This document shows positions 8,418 to 17,191 of a stretch of 64,000 nt of DNA, piece after piece. Position numbers and translations under genes: made by a program. The stretch is from Pseudomonas entomophila (GTDB taxonomy: Bacteria; Pseudomonadota; Gammaproteobacteria; Pseudomonadales; Pseudomonadaceae). Under the pieces are notes generated by a model, which was not told where the DNA came from, ran no database searches, and saw only the letters and a program-made list of their open reading frames with translations. How positions within the stretch are numbered: the stretch's first letter is position 1; each line of letters starts with the position of its first letter. The stretch lies in NCBI RefSeq assembly GCF_023277925.1, contig NZ_CP063832.1, positions 1,240,001 through 1,304,000 on the forward strand, in the 5' to 3' direction.

Positions 8418-11400
8418 GAGCACCTCGATTCATACATGTCATTCTCAAGTTTTTTTGCGGTTTCTGGATCAACTTCATGTACTATAACTGGAGCCTTGGG
8501 TATACCTGCTTTGCTCGCAGCCTGAGCTCTATGATGCCCGTCGATTATGATTATCTGGCCATTGACTTCTGCTACATCCACCGGGTGATCATGATCGTAA
8601 CCGCTCTTTCGCATCTTTGATGCAAGTTTGTCAACTTTATTTCTCGACATTTCTGCGCGAGTCTGCCTGGATCTTAGGTTTCTTGGGTCGATTTCTTTCG
8701 GTTTGTCTGGACAGATCTCACAGCTGCATACTGTGTCACCCATTTTTTTAGATAGACCTAGCGGGTCGATCCAGGAAACAGGATTGGGAGAATAGACAAA
8801 TAAATTTAAGCCGCCAGAATATTTTATAGGGTCGCTGCTTATAAATCTGCCAAGTTGGAAGTCATAATATCGATAGCGATTGTAGTGCAGCCCGGTCTCG
8901 TGGTCGTGATATTGGCCCTGGAAGCGAAGCGGGTTGCCCAGGCCGTGCTGCTTGGCCCACTCCGAACGTTCCTCTTTGGCTTCACCCCACGCTTTGTACT
9001 GCCCGGCCCAAGCGACATGGCCTTGCTCATCGGTCAGTTCCATCGGCGTACCGAGGTGATCGCACTGGTACCAGGCAATCGCGTCGAATGCCTGTGGTTT
9101 CACCTCGGTATGCCACAACGGATCCTGATCGAAGTCGTATTCGCGTTGGCTCCAATCCGGTTGCTTGTGCAGGCGAATCGGGTTCTTGCGCAGGGCCTGG
9201 GCGACCGGCACGAAGCTGCCCGGCTCGTACAGGTAATGCACGGTGCGTCCGGTGTCGCCCTCGTCGCGTGGAGGTGAGCTTTCCCAGGCCAGGGTGTCGC
9301 CGTCCCAGCCGAACAGGGTGAAGCCACAGCCGAGTTCGCGTTGGCGCTTGGCCCGTTGCAATTGGTTCCAGCCGGTGCCCGCTTCCGGGCGATCCCAGAA
9401 GTGCGCCACCGAATGCTTGTGCAAACGTCGGCCCAGGGCGTCGTAGCTGTAATCGACCTTGAGCTGGTCATCGTTGTAGCTGGCCAGACGGTCGAACAGG
9501 TCCCAGGTGAAGTGGGCATGGGCGCCGTTGTGCAACCGGTGCACCAGGTTGCCGCGTTCGTCGTATTTGTAGTGGGTCCCGGCGTACTCACGCAGCAGGT
9601 TATCCATCAACTTGTTGCGTCGCGGATCGGCTTCCAGCGGGCGGTTCAGTTCCTGGGTTTTCTGGTCCAGCAGGTTACCGGCCGGGTCGAAGGCGAAGGT
9701 TTCCACGCCCAGGCGGCTGGTGGCTTTGAGCAGGCGGCCGACGGGATCGTACTGGTACTCCAACGGCCCACGACGGCTGTCGTGGATATTGGTCAGCTGG
9801 CCGGCGGCGTCATAACGGTACTGGCGCTTGAGCAGCGTGGTTTGGCCGTCATGGCTGCCCAACAACTGTTCCTGCAAACGCCCGGCCGGGTCCCAGGCCT
9901 GGGTCTGCATCAGCTTATTGCCCTGATGGCGCACGATTTCGCGGTGCAGGTCGTCGCGCTCGTAAGCCAGCATTTCGTGCTGGTCGAGGGTCATGCCGAG
10001 CAGGTGGCCGCTGCCGTAGTTCAGCCAGCTGACCTTGTGGCCGTCCGGACGGATCGTTGCAGTGCGCTGGTTGAGCGCGTCGTATTCGTGCTGCCACACC
10101 GCGACCATCGGCGTGCCGGTGGCCAGGTAATACTGATGCTCACGGGTCAGGTTGCCGGCTTCATCGTGGAACCATTGCAGCTTGCTGGCGGCGTTGACGG
10201 CCTGGATCAACTGGCCGTTGCCGTCGTAGGCAAAGGTTTCGCTCTGGCTTTGGTTGCCCAGGCGGGCCGTGCGCTCACTCAATCGGCCCATGGGGTCGAA
10301 GGTCAGCTCGATACGGCGCTGGCCGACTTGGGTCGAGGCGAGGCGACCGCTGTACGGGTCGTACTGGTAACGGGTGACCAGGCCATCGAAGCCGGTTTCT
10401 TGCAGCAGTCGGCCGACCGGGTCGTAGAGGAAGGTGGCCTTGCTGGTGTTCTCGTTTTCCAGCCCGATCAAGCGGCCGAGCTTGTCCCAGCGGTAGCGCA
10501 AGGTGTGCTCATTGGCGTCGACGCGTTCGGCAAGCATCCCCGCAGCGGTATAGGACCAGGTGGTGCAGCGGTCGAGCGCGTCGACGTGGGCCAGCAGGCG
10601 ACCTTCGGCGTCGTAGTTGAAACGCTCCTCGGTCTTGTCCGGGTGGGTGACCTTGGCTAGCTGTCCGGCCTGGTACTCATAGGCGGTCTTGTTGTTGGCC
10701 GCGTCGGCGAATTCGGTCAGCTGGCCGAAGGCGTTGTACGTCCATTGGCTGGTTTTGCCGGAGCAGTCGGTGTACTCAAGCAACTGCCCGGCAGCGTTGT
10801 AGGCCAGTGTCTTCTCGTTGCCCAGCGCATCCTTGATCGCCTTGACCAACCCGGCCGGGGTATAGGCGAACTCAGTCTTGTTGCCCAACGGGTCGACGCT
10901 CTCGACCAGGTTGCCGCGCTCGTCGTAGTCGCGCTGCCACAAGCCCCCCTCGGCATCGCGCAGCTTGATCGGCTGGTCATGATCGTCGTAGGCGTAGTGC
11001 ACCGTGCTGTGGTCGGCGCGGATGTGCTGCAACAGGTTGCTGCGTTCATCGTAGGTGTAGCGGTCCTGGCTGCCGTCGGGGTGGACGTGGCGGATGACGT
11101 TCTTGCGTTCATCGCGGAATAGCCACTCCTCGCGGCCGTCCGGGTGGATCAGGCGGTAGGTGTAGCCGAGGGCGTCGTAGTAGTGCCAGGTTTCCTGGCC
11201 GTGGGCGTCGGTGACATAGGTCAGGCGGATGTTCGGGTCCCAGGCCAAGCGGGTCTCGAAGCTGCCGTCGTCGGCCCACTCGTGGATGGCCTTGGCCTGT
11301 GGGCCGCTGCCGTCCCATTCCAGGTTGATGCCGCGCCCGGTGCGGTCGGTGTAGCGGGTCACCAAGTGATGCTGGTACTGGTAGTGCCAGGCGGCGCCGT

Positions 11401-13078
11401 GCTCGTCCTGGGCGGCGATCAGGTCGCCTTGATCGTCGTAGTGGTAGCCGCACAGCTGGCGCAGCGGCGTGCCGTCGACCACCTGCCATAGGCCCTGGAT
11501 ATGCCCATGGTCGTCGAGCAGGGTGCCCAGTTGCAGGTGGACTTTTTCGGGGTCGTTGTCGGAGTAGGTGTTGATGTCCGACAGCACCGGGCGGCCGTTG
11601 AATTGGTGCTCGTAGTGCAGCATTGCCCCGGCGCCGCTGCGCAGGACGATGTGGGCTAGGTAGAAGCGATCACCGACCCGCTCGTAGGTCTCACGCCGCG
11701 AGAGGCCGCGGATGAGGATGAGCTGGGTCTCGGTGGTGCGCACCAGGCTGACGTACTCGATCGGGTCATAGTGCGGCTTACCGACCTTGGGCAGCGGGTA
11801 GTCGTGGCTGCGGCCGTCGCTGTCGTGGAACACCACGCCCTTGTCCACGACATCGAGGCAGGTGGTGAACTCGGTGATCCAGCGGGCGCCGAGCGAACCA
11901 TGATCGAGGGCCGCCAACCGCGAGTTGTACACCCGCGTCCAGTTGACCGGGAACGGCCCGGACAGACTGAAATCCTGATGGGCCAGCGTCTCGTCACCGA
12001 GCACATGGCCGATGCTGAAGCCGGTGCAGGCGCAGGGGCCGTTCTTCTCGGGCTTGGGCTGCTTGTTGGCGCGGACCTGGCTGCGTACCACCTCGGTCGG
12101 CCCTTCCGCATGAACATGCCGGGCCTGATGAGTAACGCCGGGGCGGATGGCGACGGCCATGCCCGGGCGGCGCGGGTTGGCCAGCACGGTCTCGAGCAGG
12201 CGGGTCAGCAGCCAGGCGATGCTGTTTTCCATACCAGCGCTGCCCAGGGCCTCGAGGCGGCGGGGCACGACCTTGGCCAGGTCTTCGAGGGTGCGGATCA
12301 GGGGACCCAACAGAGTGTCCAGTTCACCGCTGAAGTGTCGGGCGACGCTGTTGTAACCGTCCTTGAGGCTGCCCTCGGTGGCGTTGGCCAGGGCCGACAG
12401 GGCCAGGCGCCAGGCGTCGGTCTCCAGGGCTGAGTCGTACAGCGCCACCTGGGCCATCTGCGCGCGGGCCAGGCGGTGGCTGCTGGCGGCATCCAGCTTG
12501 CCACGGGCGGCGGCGGCAATGGTCTTGGCCAAGGAAGTAAACAACAGGCGTGCGGTGTCGGCGGCGGCACTGAGCATCGCCGGCAACTGGGCCAGGGCCT
12601 CGCGCACGTAGTGTTCCAGGGCGCCGCGGATATTGGCGTGCAGGTGGCCGTCGATGATCTCCAGGATCACCGCGCCGATGTGCGCGCCGGGGCGGCGGCG
12701 CAGGGTCTGGCGGGTCAGCTGCAGCACCGGGCGCAGCACCGTGCGGGCCCGGGATAGGCCAGGCGGATAGGGGACGATACCGATCAGGTTGATGCCCAGG
12801 CTGACCCACAGCAGCGGGTCGGGGGAAGGGTTTTCGACCAGTTCGAGGATGTCGATCAGCGCGTCGATGCAGGACAGGGCGTTGGCCATCACCGGCACAC
12901 TTTCGGCGGCCTGGCGCAGCAGTTGCAGGTCGACCAGGCCGTAGCTGATTTCCCGCAGCCAGTGGTCGACGGAAGCGGCGGCGGCGCCGAGGTCTTCGCT
13001 GAGGAGGGTGTCGAGGGGGGCGATGGCGATCTGGATTTCGCGCTCGCTGGGCGCGGGAACGGCGGGTGCGGCAGACAT
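8414..13078 (-). CDS. Rhs repeat polymorphic toxin with ParB-like C-terminal tip
   Basis: 1554 residues. Residues about 1-330 are a helical N-terminal region without a PAAR domain or signal peptide. A DUF6531-like part follows (NGPCACTGFSIGHVLGDE, FSLSGPFPVNWTRVYNSRL), then some 900 residues of YD/Rhs repeats (for example YDERGNLVESVDPLGN, YDPVGRLLQETGFD) and the core end GLHYNRYRYYDFQLGRFISSD through WIDPLGLS, after which the variable tip begins at about residue 1443. The 112-residue tip contains IIIIDGHHRAQAASKAG, the signature of ParB/Srx-fold domains used as toxins. The tip DNA is clearly richer in A/T than the core. AGGAAGG precedes the ATG. Delivery (type VI secretion or otherwise) cannot be seen here: no VgrG, EagR or PAAR gene is in the window. 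Confidence 0.88.
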   Translation of the reverse strand: MSAAPAVPAPSEREIQIAIAPLDTLLSEDLGAAAASVDHWLREISYGLVDLQLLRQAAESVPVMANALSCIDALIDILELVENPSPDPLLWVSLGINLIGIVPYPPGLSRARTVLRPVLQLTRQTLRRRPGAHIGAVILEIIDGHLHANIRGALEHYVREALAQLPAMLSAAADTARLLFTSLAKTIAAAARGKLDAASSHRLARAQMAQVALYDSALETDAWRLALSALANATEGSLKDGYNSVARHFSGELDTLLGPLIRTLEDLAKVVPRRLEALGSAGMENSIAWLLTRLLETVLANPRRPGMAVAIRPGVTHQARHVHAEGPTEVVRSQVRANKQPKPEKNGPCACTGFSIGHVLGDETLAHQDFSLSGPFPVNWTRVYNSRLAALDHGSLGARWITEFTTCLDVVDKGVVFHDSDGRSHDYPLPKVGKPHYDPIEYVSLVRTTETQLILIRGLSRRETYERVGDRFYLAHIVLRSGAGAMLHYEHQFNGRPVLSDINTYSDNDPEKVHLQLGTLLDDHGHIQGLWQVVDGTPLRQLCGYHYDDQGDLIAAQDEHGAAWHYQYQHHLVTRYTDRTGRGINLEWDGSGPQAKAIHEWADDGSFETRLAWDPNIRLTYVTDAHGQETWHYYDALGYTYRLIHPDGREEWLFRDERKNVIRHVHPDGSQDRYTYDERSNLLQHIRADHSTVHYAYDDHDQPIKLRDAEGGLWQRDYDERGNLVESVDPLGNKTEFAYTPAGLVKAIKDALGNEKTLAYNAAGQLLEYTDCSGKTSQWTYNAFGQLTEFADAANNKTAYEYQAGQLAKVTHPDKTEERFNYDAEGRLLAHVDALDRCTTWSYTAAGMLAERVDANEHTLRYRWDKLGRLIGLENENTSKATFLYDPVGRLLQETGFDGLVTRYQYDPYSGRLASTQVGQRRIELTFDPMGRLSERTARLGNQSQSETFAYDGNGQLIQAVNAASKLQWFHDEAGNLTREHQYYLATGTPMVAVWQHEYDALNQRTATIRPDGHKVSWLNYGSGHLLGMTLDQHEMLAYERDDLHREIVRHQGNKLMQTQAWDPAGRLQEQLLGSHDGQTTLLKRQYRYDAAGQLTNIHDSRRGPLEYQYDPVGRLLKATSRLGVETFAFDPAGNLLDQKTQELNRPLEADPRRNKLMDNLLREYAGTHYKYDERGNLVHRLHNGAHAHFTWDLFDRLASYNDDQLKVDYSYDALGRRLHKHSVAHFWDRPEAGTGWNQLQRAKRQRELGCGFTLFGWDGDTLAWESSPPRDEGDTGRTVHYLYEPGSFVPVAQALRKNPIRLHKQPDWSQREYDFDQDPLWHTEVKPQAFDAIAWYQCDHLGTPMELTDEQGHVAWAGQYKAWGEAKEERSEWAKQHGLGNPLRFQGQYHDHETGLHYNRYRYYDFQLGRFISSDPIKYSGGLNLFVYSPNPVSWIDPLGLSKKMGDTVCSCEICPDKPKEIDPRNLRSRQTRAEMSRNKVDKLASKMRKSGYDHDHPVDVAEVNGQIIIIDGHHRAQAASKAGIPKAPVIVHEVDPETAKKLENDMYESRCS

Positions 13079-13183
13079 CGTGAAAGGGCCTTCCTAGGCG
13101 GGGGACGTTGAGGTCCCGGGTGGTCCGTGAGGGCGAAATGATACTAAGGCAGGGGCGGTCCGGCCATGGGGGAAACCCTGAGG

Positions 13184-13276
13184 CCTCTGTAGGAGCGGCT
13201 TCAGCCGCGATGCAGGCGACGCGGTGCCAGGCACCCGCTTTGCGGGTGATCGCGGCTGAAGCCGCTCCTACAGAGG
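13184..13276. repeat. REP palindrome with 28-base perfect arms
   Basis: Arms 13184-13211 and 13249-13276 are exact inverses (CCTCTGTAGGAGCGGCTTCA and on). It lies between the rhs start and the end of the MATE gene, both on the minus strand, so it may stop transcription coming from the MATE gene. Same family as the repeats at 20510, 25289 and 26941. A further imperfect REP-like stretch lies at about 13306-13342. Confidence 0.85.
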
Positions 13277-13369
13277 TCGCGCCGAATCTTGGTTCGGCGC
13301 GGGGCTGTGGGGCGGCCTTCGCCAGCAAGGCTGGCTCCTATCGGTGAGTGGGTCGAATCCTCAATGCCC

Positions 13370-14797
13370 TCAACTGCCTTTCACCTCCTGCGCCAACACC
13401 GCGGTTCCCGGCATCTGTGCACGCGCCTCGCGCGTCTGCCGGTTGACGATCAACTCCATCCCCAGGTACATCGCGAAGGTAGCCGCCGCCAAACCAATGG
13501 CCAGGCCGGCCCAGATGTAGCGCGGCCCCAGCTCCAGGTGGATGCCGAGCACATAGGCGGCCGGCAGGGCGATGGCCCAGTAGAAGATCGCCACCAGCGC
13601 CAGTGAGGTCTTCAGCGCCTTCAACCCCCTGAGCGCGCCCAGCAGGATGTTCTGCGCACCGTCGAACAACAGGAACCACACCGCCACGGCCAGCAGGCTG
13701 GCCACCGTGCTCTTGAGCAGCACGCTGTCGGCGGTGCCAGCGTGCACGAACAGGCTGGCGATCTCGGTGGGGAACACCAGGAACAGCGGGGCGAAGATCA
13801 ACGAGGCGACCGCGCCGCAGGCCAGGCCGATGCGCGCCACGCGCTTGGTCTCGGCCACGCGGCCGGCGCCCACTAGCTGGCCGACCCGGTAGGAGGTGGC
13901 GCTGGACAGGCTGATGGGCACCACGAAGGCGATCAGCACCGCCTGCATCGCCACATGGTGGGCGGCCTGCACCACCACGCCGAAGTGCCCCATCATCAGC
14001 GCCGCGCAGGTGAACAGGCTCAGCTCGATGGCGAACGACAGGCCCACCGGTATGCCGAAGCGCAAAGCCTGGCGCAGGATGCCCCAGTCGATATCGAGGA
14101 TGCCCTCGAAGATGCGGTACGGCTGATAGCGCGGCGTCATGGCGATATAGCCGGCCAGCGAAACCGCCATCAGCAGCGACACGCTCGCAGTGACCGCGCC
14201 GATACCGCGAAGGCCGAGGAAGGGGATGCCGAACCACTGGTTGATGATCACCAGGTTGAGGGCCAGGTTAAGCACCGCGCCGGCCATGCTGATGACCATC
14301 ACCGGCTTGGTGTCGCCCAGGGCGCTGACGAAGTTGCGCAGGGCCATGAACACCAGGTAGCCCGGCAGTGCGAAGGCCACCGCGTGGGTGAAGGCGATGA
14401 ACGCATCGATGCTTTGCGGTGGCTGGCCGAGGCTGCGCAGCAGTGGTGCGGCCAGCCACAGCACCAGCATGCCCAGGGCCGCCAGCAGCAGGGCGATGAG
14501 CAGGCCGCTCTGGCAGGAGCGCCGCACGCCGGTGATGTCCCGCGAGCCGTGGGCGATGGCGATCAGCGTGCCGATGCCGGAGATCACCCCGGAAAACGAA
14601 AAGGTCAGGAACGAATAGATCGACGCGCCGACACCGCCGCCGGCCAGGGCCTCGGCGCCCAGGCGGCCCATCATGTAGGTGTCGGTGAAGACCATGACCA
14701 CCTTGGACAGCTGGGCAGCCATCAAGGGCCCTGCCATGGCCAGCAGGATCATCAGCTCGCCCGTGGGGCGGCGGGTCGGGGATTTGTGTTCAAGCAT
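13370..14797 (-). CDS. MATE family multidrug efflux transporter (NorM type)
   Basis: 475 residues, close to the normal 450-480 for MATE exporters, with about 12 membrane segments in two similar halves. N-terminal MILLAMAGPLMAAQLSKVVMVFTDTYMMGRLG and the later repeat half LRFGIPVGLSFAIELSLFTCAALMMG are typical of NorM/PmpM cation-coupled drug exporters. CGGAGG precedes the ATG. It is divergent from the deazapurine operon, with a 545-base region between them. It could export or give resistance to the operon product, but housekeeping norM-like genes are common in pseudomonads, so this link is inference only. Confidence 0.85.
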   Translation of the reverse strand: MLEHKSPTRRPTGELMILLAMAGPLMAAQLSKVVMVFTDTYMMGRLGAEALAGGGVGASIYSFLTFSFSGVISGIGTLIAIAHGSRDITGVRRSCQSGLLIALLLAALGMLVLWLAAPLLRSLGQPPQSIDAFIAFTHAVAFALPGYLVFMALRNFVSALGDTKPVMVISMAGAVLNLALNLVIINQWFGIPFLGLRGIGAVTASVSLLMAVSLAGYIAMTPRYQPYRIFEGILDIDWGILRQALRFGIPVGLSFAIELSLFTCAALMMGHFGVVVQAAHHVAMQAVLIAFVVPISLSSATSYRVGQLVGAGRVAETKRVARIGLACGAVASLIFAPLFLVFPTEIASLFVHAGTADSVLLKSTVASLLAVAVWFLLFDGAQNILLGALRGLKALKTSLALVAIFYWAIALPAAYVLGIHLELGPRYIWAGLAIGLAAATFAMYLGMELIVNRQTREARAQMPGTAVLAQEVKGS

Positions 14798-15342
14798 GCA
14801 ACGGCCTCCGATGCCGGGTGAAGCAGTCCATTTGATGACTCAAGCGAAGCTCGGGTTCAGATTCAAGTCCCTTTTTCCTGTACGGGAATTCAGGGTCACA
14901 ACCTCATGAAGAATCATGATATCACGCGATGTTTTAATTTCTTATGGTTATATGACGGAGTCATAAATAAAGAAATCGATATTTTGCACGGCTCGGTTAT
15001 CTGGTCTAGTTTGTTTTACCGCACGTATATATCGATCTCCCCAAGCATAACATCCTGTGCGTGGCGAGATGATCCAAGTCAATTAAACAGGCGCTGTCGC
15101 TCAGGATCGGGTGATGGCCAATTGATCGCAATTAGTGTGTTCATTTTTATATAGTCGCTGCAGGGAAGCGAACTGGCCAGGGATCAGGCTGTCGAGGAAA
15201 TAACTATTGAGCGTGAATAGTTTTGCTCAAGTTTTCTATCCGCTTGCATCTGTTTATCTGGAAACTTCCCTGCCTGCTGACGCTTTATCAGCGTGCGCCT
15301 CTTCATTGTCGGAGGGCGTATTGCAGTCAACAGGGAGTGGGT
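14798..15342. other. 545-base A/T-rich intergenic region between MATE gene and deazapurine operon
   Basis: No convincing gene: the one open frame (14906-15154) has no ribosome site or recognisable protein. About 14905-15150 is unusually rich in A and T for this window. The region must hold the promoters of both divergent units. The only clear structure I see is the small palindrome at 15202-15222. The change in composition suggests that the operon arrived by transfer. Confidence 0.6.
15202..15222. promoter_or_regulatory. possible operator palindrome upstream of the deazapurine operon
   Basis: AACTATT at 15202-15208 and its inverse AATAGTT at 15216-15222 with 7 bases between, 120 bases before the first start codon. 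Size and symmetry fit a dimeric regulator site, but no regulator gene is linked and chance is not excluded. Confidence 0.3.
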
Positions 15343-16032
15343 ATGTTTGGCGAGAACCCCATAAGAAAGAAAGCGCCTGACAGCGACACCCTTTGGGTGG
15401 AAGAGGTGTTCAGGACCTTGCAAGGCGAGGGCCCCTATTCGGGGGTGCCGTCGACCTTCGTCCGGCTGTCGGGATGCAACCTGCAATGCTACTGGTGCGA
15501 CACCCAGTTCGAGGCGTTTCGCTGGTCGATGACCCCGCAGGCCATCGTCGAGATGATCCGCGGCCTAGAAGCACCGGTGCCCGAGCTGGTCGTGCTGACA
15601 GGCGGCGAACCCTTTCGCCAGAGCATCGCGCCACTGATCCAGGTGTTTCTCGACGAGGGCTTCAAGGTCCAGATCGAGACCAACGGCACGATCTACCAGG
15701 CCATCCCCACGGGCCAGGACGTCACCGTGGTGTGCAGCCCGAAGACGCCGGTGCTGGACCTGCGCATGATCGAGATCATCACCCACTACAAATATGTACT
15801 GGCCCATGGCGAAGTCGACGAAACCGATGGCCTGCCGGGCACTTCCACGCAACGGGCCGGTAAAAAGGCCAAGCTGTTCCGCCCGCCCCAGGGCAAACCG
15901 GTCTATGTCATGCCGCGCGATGACTACGACGAGCAACGCAACAAGGACAACCTCAAGGCTTGTATCGATGTGGCCACCCGCCAGGGTTACACATTGAATA
16001 TGCAATTGCACAAGCTGCTGAATCTTCCATAA
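15343..16032 (+). CDS. queE: 7-carboxy-7-deazaguanine synthase (radical SAM QueE type)
   Basis: 229 residues. Radical SAM enzyme that contracts 6-carboxy-tetrahydropterin to 7-carboxy-7-deazaguanine (CDG). The 4Fe-4S cysteines are Cys45, Cys49 and Cys52 in GCNLQCYWCDTQFEAF, preceded by the substrate-side FRTLQGEGPYSGVPSTFVRLSG that is usual in QueE; TGGEPFRQ is the GGE SAM motif. ATG at 15343 with AGGGAG upstream. First gene of a seven-gene run in which spacing is 4-20 bases or genes overlap. QueE normally serves queuosine synthesis with QueC, but no queC is here and the downstream genes point to a deazapurine nucleoside instead. Confidence 0.92.
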   Translation: MFGENPIRKKAPDSDTLWVEEVFRTLQGEGPYSGVPSTFVRLSGCNLQCYWCDTQFEAFRWSMTPQAIVEMIRGLEAPVPELVVLTGGEPFRQSIAPLIQVFLDEGFKVQIETNGTIYQAIPTGQDVTVVCSPKTPVLDLRMIEIITHYKYVLAHGEVDETDGLPGTSTQRAGKKAKLFRPPQGKPVYVMPRDDYDEQRNKDNLKACIDVATRQGYTLNMQLHKLLNLP

Positions 16033-16042
16033 GGATATGACC

Positions 16043-16651
16043 ATGCAAAACGATAAAGAACGTTCCCACGCCAAAGCCCGCCAAGGCGTTATCGATATTC
16101 TCGATTACCTGGGTGAAGACACCACTCGCCAGGGCCTGCATGAAACCCCGGAGCGCTTCTTGAAATCGATGGTCGCGCAGACCGTGGGTTATTCCCAGGA
16201 CCCGTATCGGGTACTGGAGAAGTTCTTCGAGGAAGTGGCCGGCTACAAGAACCTGATCATGTTGCAGAACATCCACTTCGAATCGATGTGCGAGCACCAC
16301 CTGGCGCCCATCGTCGGTAACGCCACCGTCGGCTACATCCCCAATGGCCGTGTGGTGGGCCTGTCCAAGCTGGCCCGGGTGGTGGACATCTTCGCCAAGC
16401 GCCTGCAGATCCAGGAGCGCCTGACCTCGGAGATCGGCCTGGCCCTCGATGAAGTGCTGCGCCCCAAAGGCGTGGGAGTGATCATCCGCGCCAAGCACAA
16501 CTGCCTGTGCACCCGCGGCGCCTACAAGCCCAACGCCAACATGACCACCACCTACTTCTCCGGCGTGCTGGACAGCGACTCGGTCAAGCGCGGCGAGTTC
16601 TACACCGCCGCCGCGTTGCCATGGGGCAATGGCGTTCACCACTCTCAGTAA
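16043..16651 (+). CDS. folE: GTP cyclohydrolase I
   Basis: 202 residues from the ATG at 16043, which has AAGGA 7 bases upstream; the ATG at 16037 lies only one base after that site. Converts GTP to 7,8-dihydroneopterin triphosphate, the shared entry to folate and deazapurines. The zinc ligands are visible in MCEHHLAPI (Cys83, His86) and the cysteine of HNCLCTRGAY; VGLSKLARVV and the C-terminal TYFSGVLDSD are also typical. Being second in the operon, it is probably a dedicated paralogue that supplies the CDG route; the folate copy should lie elsewhere in the genome. Confidence 0.93.
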   Translation: MQNDKERSHAKARQGVIDILDYLGEDTTRQGLHETPERFLKSMVAQTVGYSQDPYRVLEKFFEEVAGYKNLIMLQNIHFESMCEHHLAPIVGNATVGYIPNGRVVGLSKLARVVDIFAKRLQIQERLTSEIGLALDEVLRPKGVGVIIRAKHNCLCTRGAYKPNANMTTTYFSGVLDSDSVKRGEFYTAAALPWGNGVHHSQ

Positions 16652-16663
16652 GGGAAGACTGTC

Positions 16664-17191
16664 ATGTTCAAGATCGACCGCAAGATCGAAATCGACGCCG
16701 GCCACCGGATCCGCTCCCATGGCTCCAAGTGCCGCAACCTGCACGGCCACCGCTATTCGGTGCACATGACCCTCAGCGCCGACGAGCTCGCCACCCATGG
16801 CTCGGAAACCGGCATGGTGCTGGACTTCAGCTTTGCCAAGGACGCCATGGTGCAGTGCATCGACGAGCTCTGCGACCACGCGCTGATCGTCGACGCCGAA
16901 GACGAGTACCTGCTGCAGGTGCTGGATATCCATGGCCCGGCCCGTGATGTGCGCACCTCCGGCGTGGCGTTGCCGTTGACCAACGGCGAAGGGATGAAGA
17001 TCTACCTGGTGCCGTTCTCGCCCACCGCCGAGGCGCTGGCCAAGCACTGGTACGAGCTGCTCAGCGACAAGGTTGCCACCCTCGGCCACGGCGCCGCCCA
17101 GGTGCGCGTGGACACTATCCGCGTGTACGAAACCCCCAACTGCTGGGCCGAGTACCCGGCCGGCAATCTGGGAGGCGCGCAGCATGTTTAG
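16664..17191 (+). CDS. queD: 6-carboxy-5,6,7,8-tetrahydropterin synthase (QueD/PTPS family)
   Basis: 175 residues, longer than E. coli QueD (about 120) and similar to the longer PTPS-like forms. Converts dihydroneopterin triphosphate to 6-carboxytetrahydropterin for QueE. Zinc-binding histidines: His14 in DAGHR and His27/His29 in CRNLHGHRY, with Cys23 as the catalytic cysteine of the C-x3-HGH motif. The C-terminal half has PTAEALAKHWYELL and RVDTIRVYETPNCWAEY, where the late glutamate is a family ligand for the pterin. Its end overlaps the next gene by 8 bases. Confidence 0.9.
   Translation: MFKIDRKIEIDAGHRIRSHGSKCRNLHGHRYSVHMTLSADELATHGSETGMVLDFSFAKDAMVQCIDELCDHALIVDAEDEYLLQVLDIHGPARDVRTSGVALPLTNGEGMKIYLVPFSPTAEALAKHWYELLSDKVATLGHGAAQVRVDTIRVYETPNCWAEYPAGNLGGAQHV

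Noticed and set aside
9341..10660. 439-codon plus-strand frame inside rhs
   Set aside because: Repetitive Val/Gln-rich shadow of the YD repeats in the antisense frame.
13184..13276. CRISPR-like repeat or tRNA-like fold
   Set aside because: Single perfect palindrome of the REP class; no regular spacers and no tRNA arms or anticodon loop.
14906..15154. 82-codon frame in the region upstream of queE
   Set aside because: No ribosome site, A/T-rich random-like translation with no conserved pattern.
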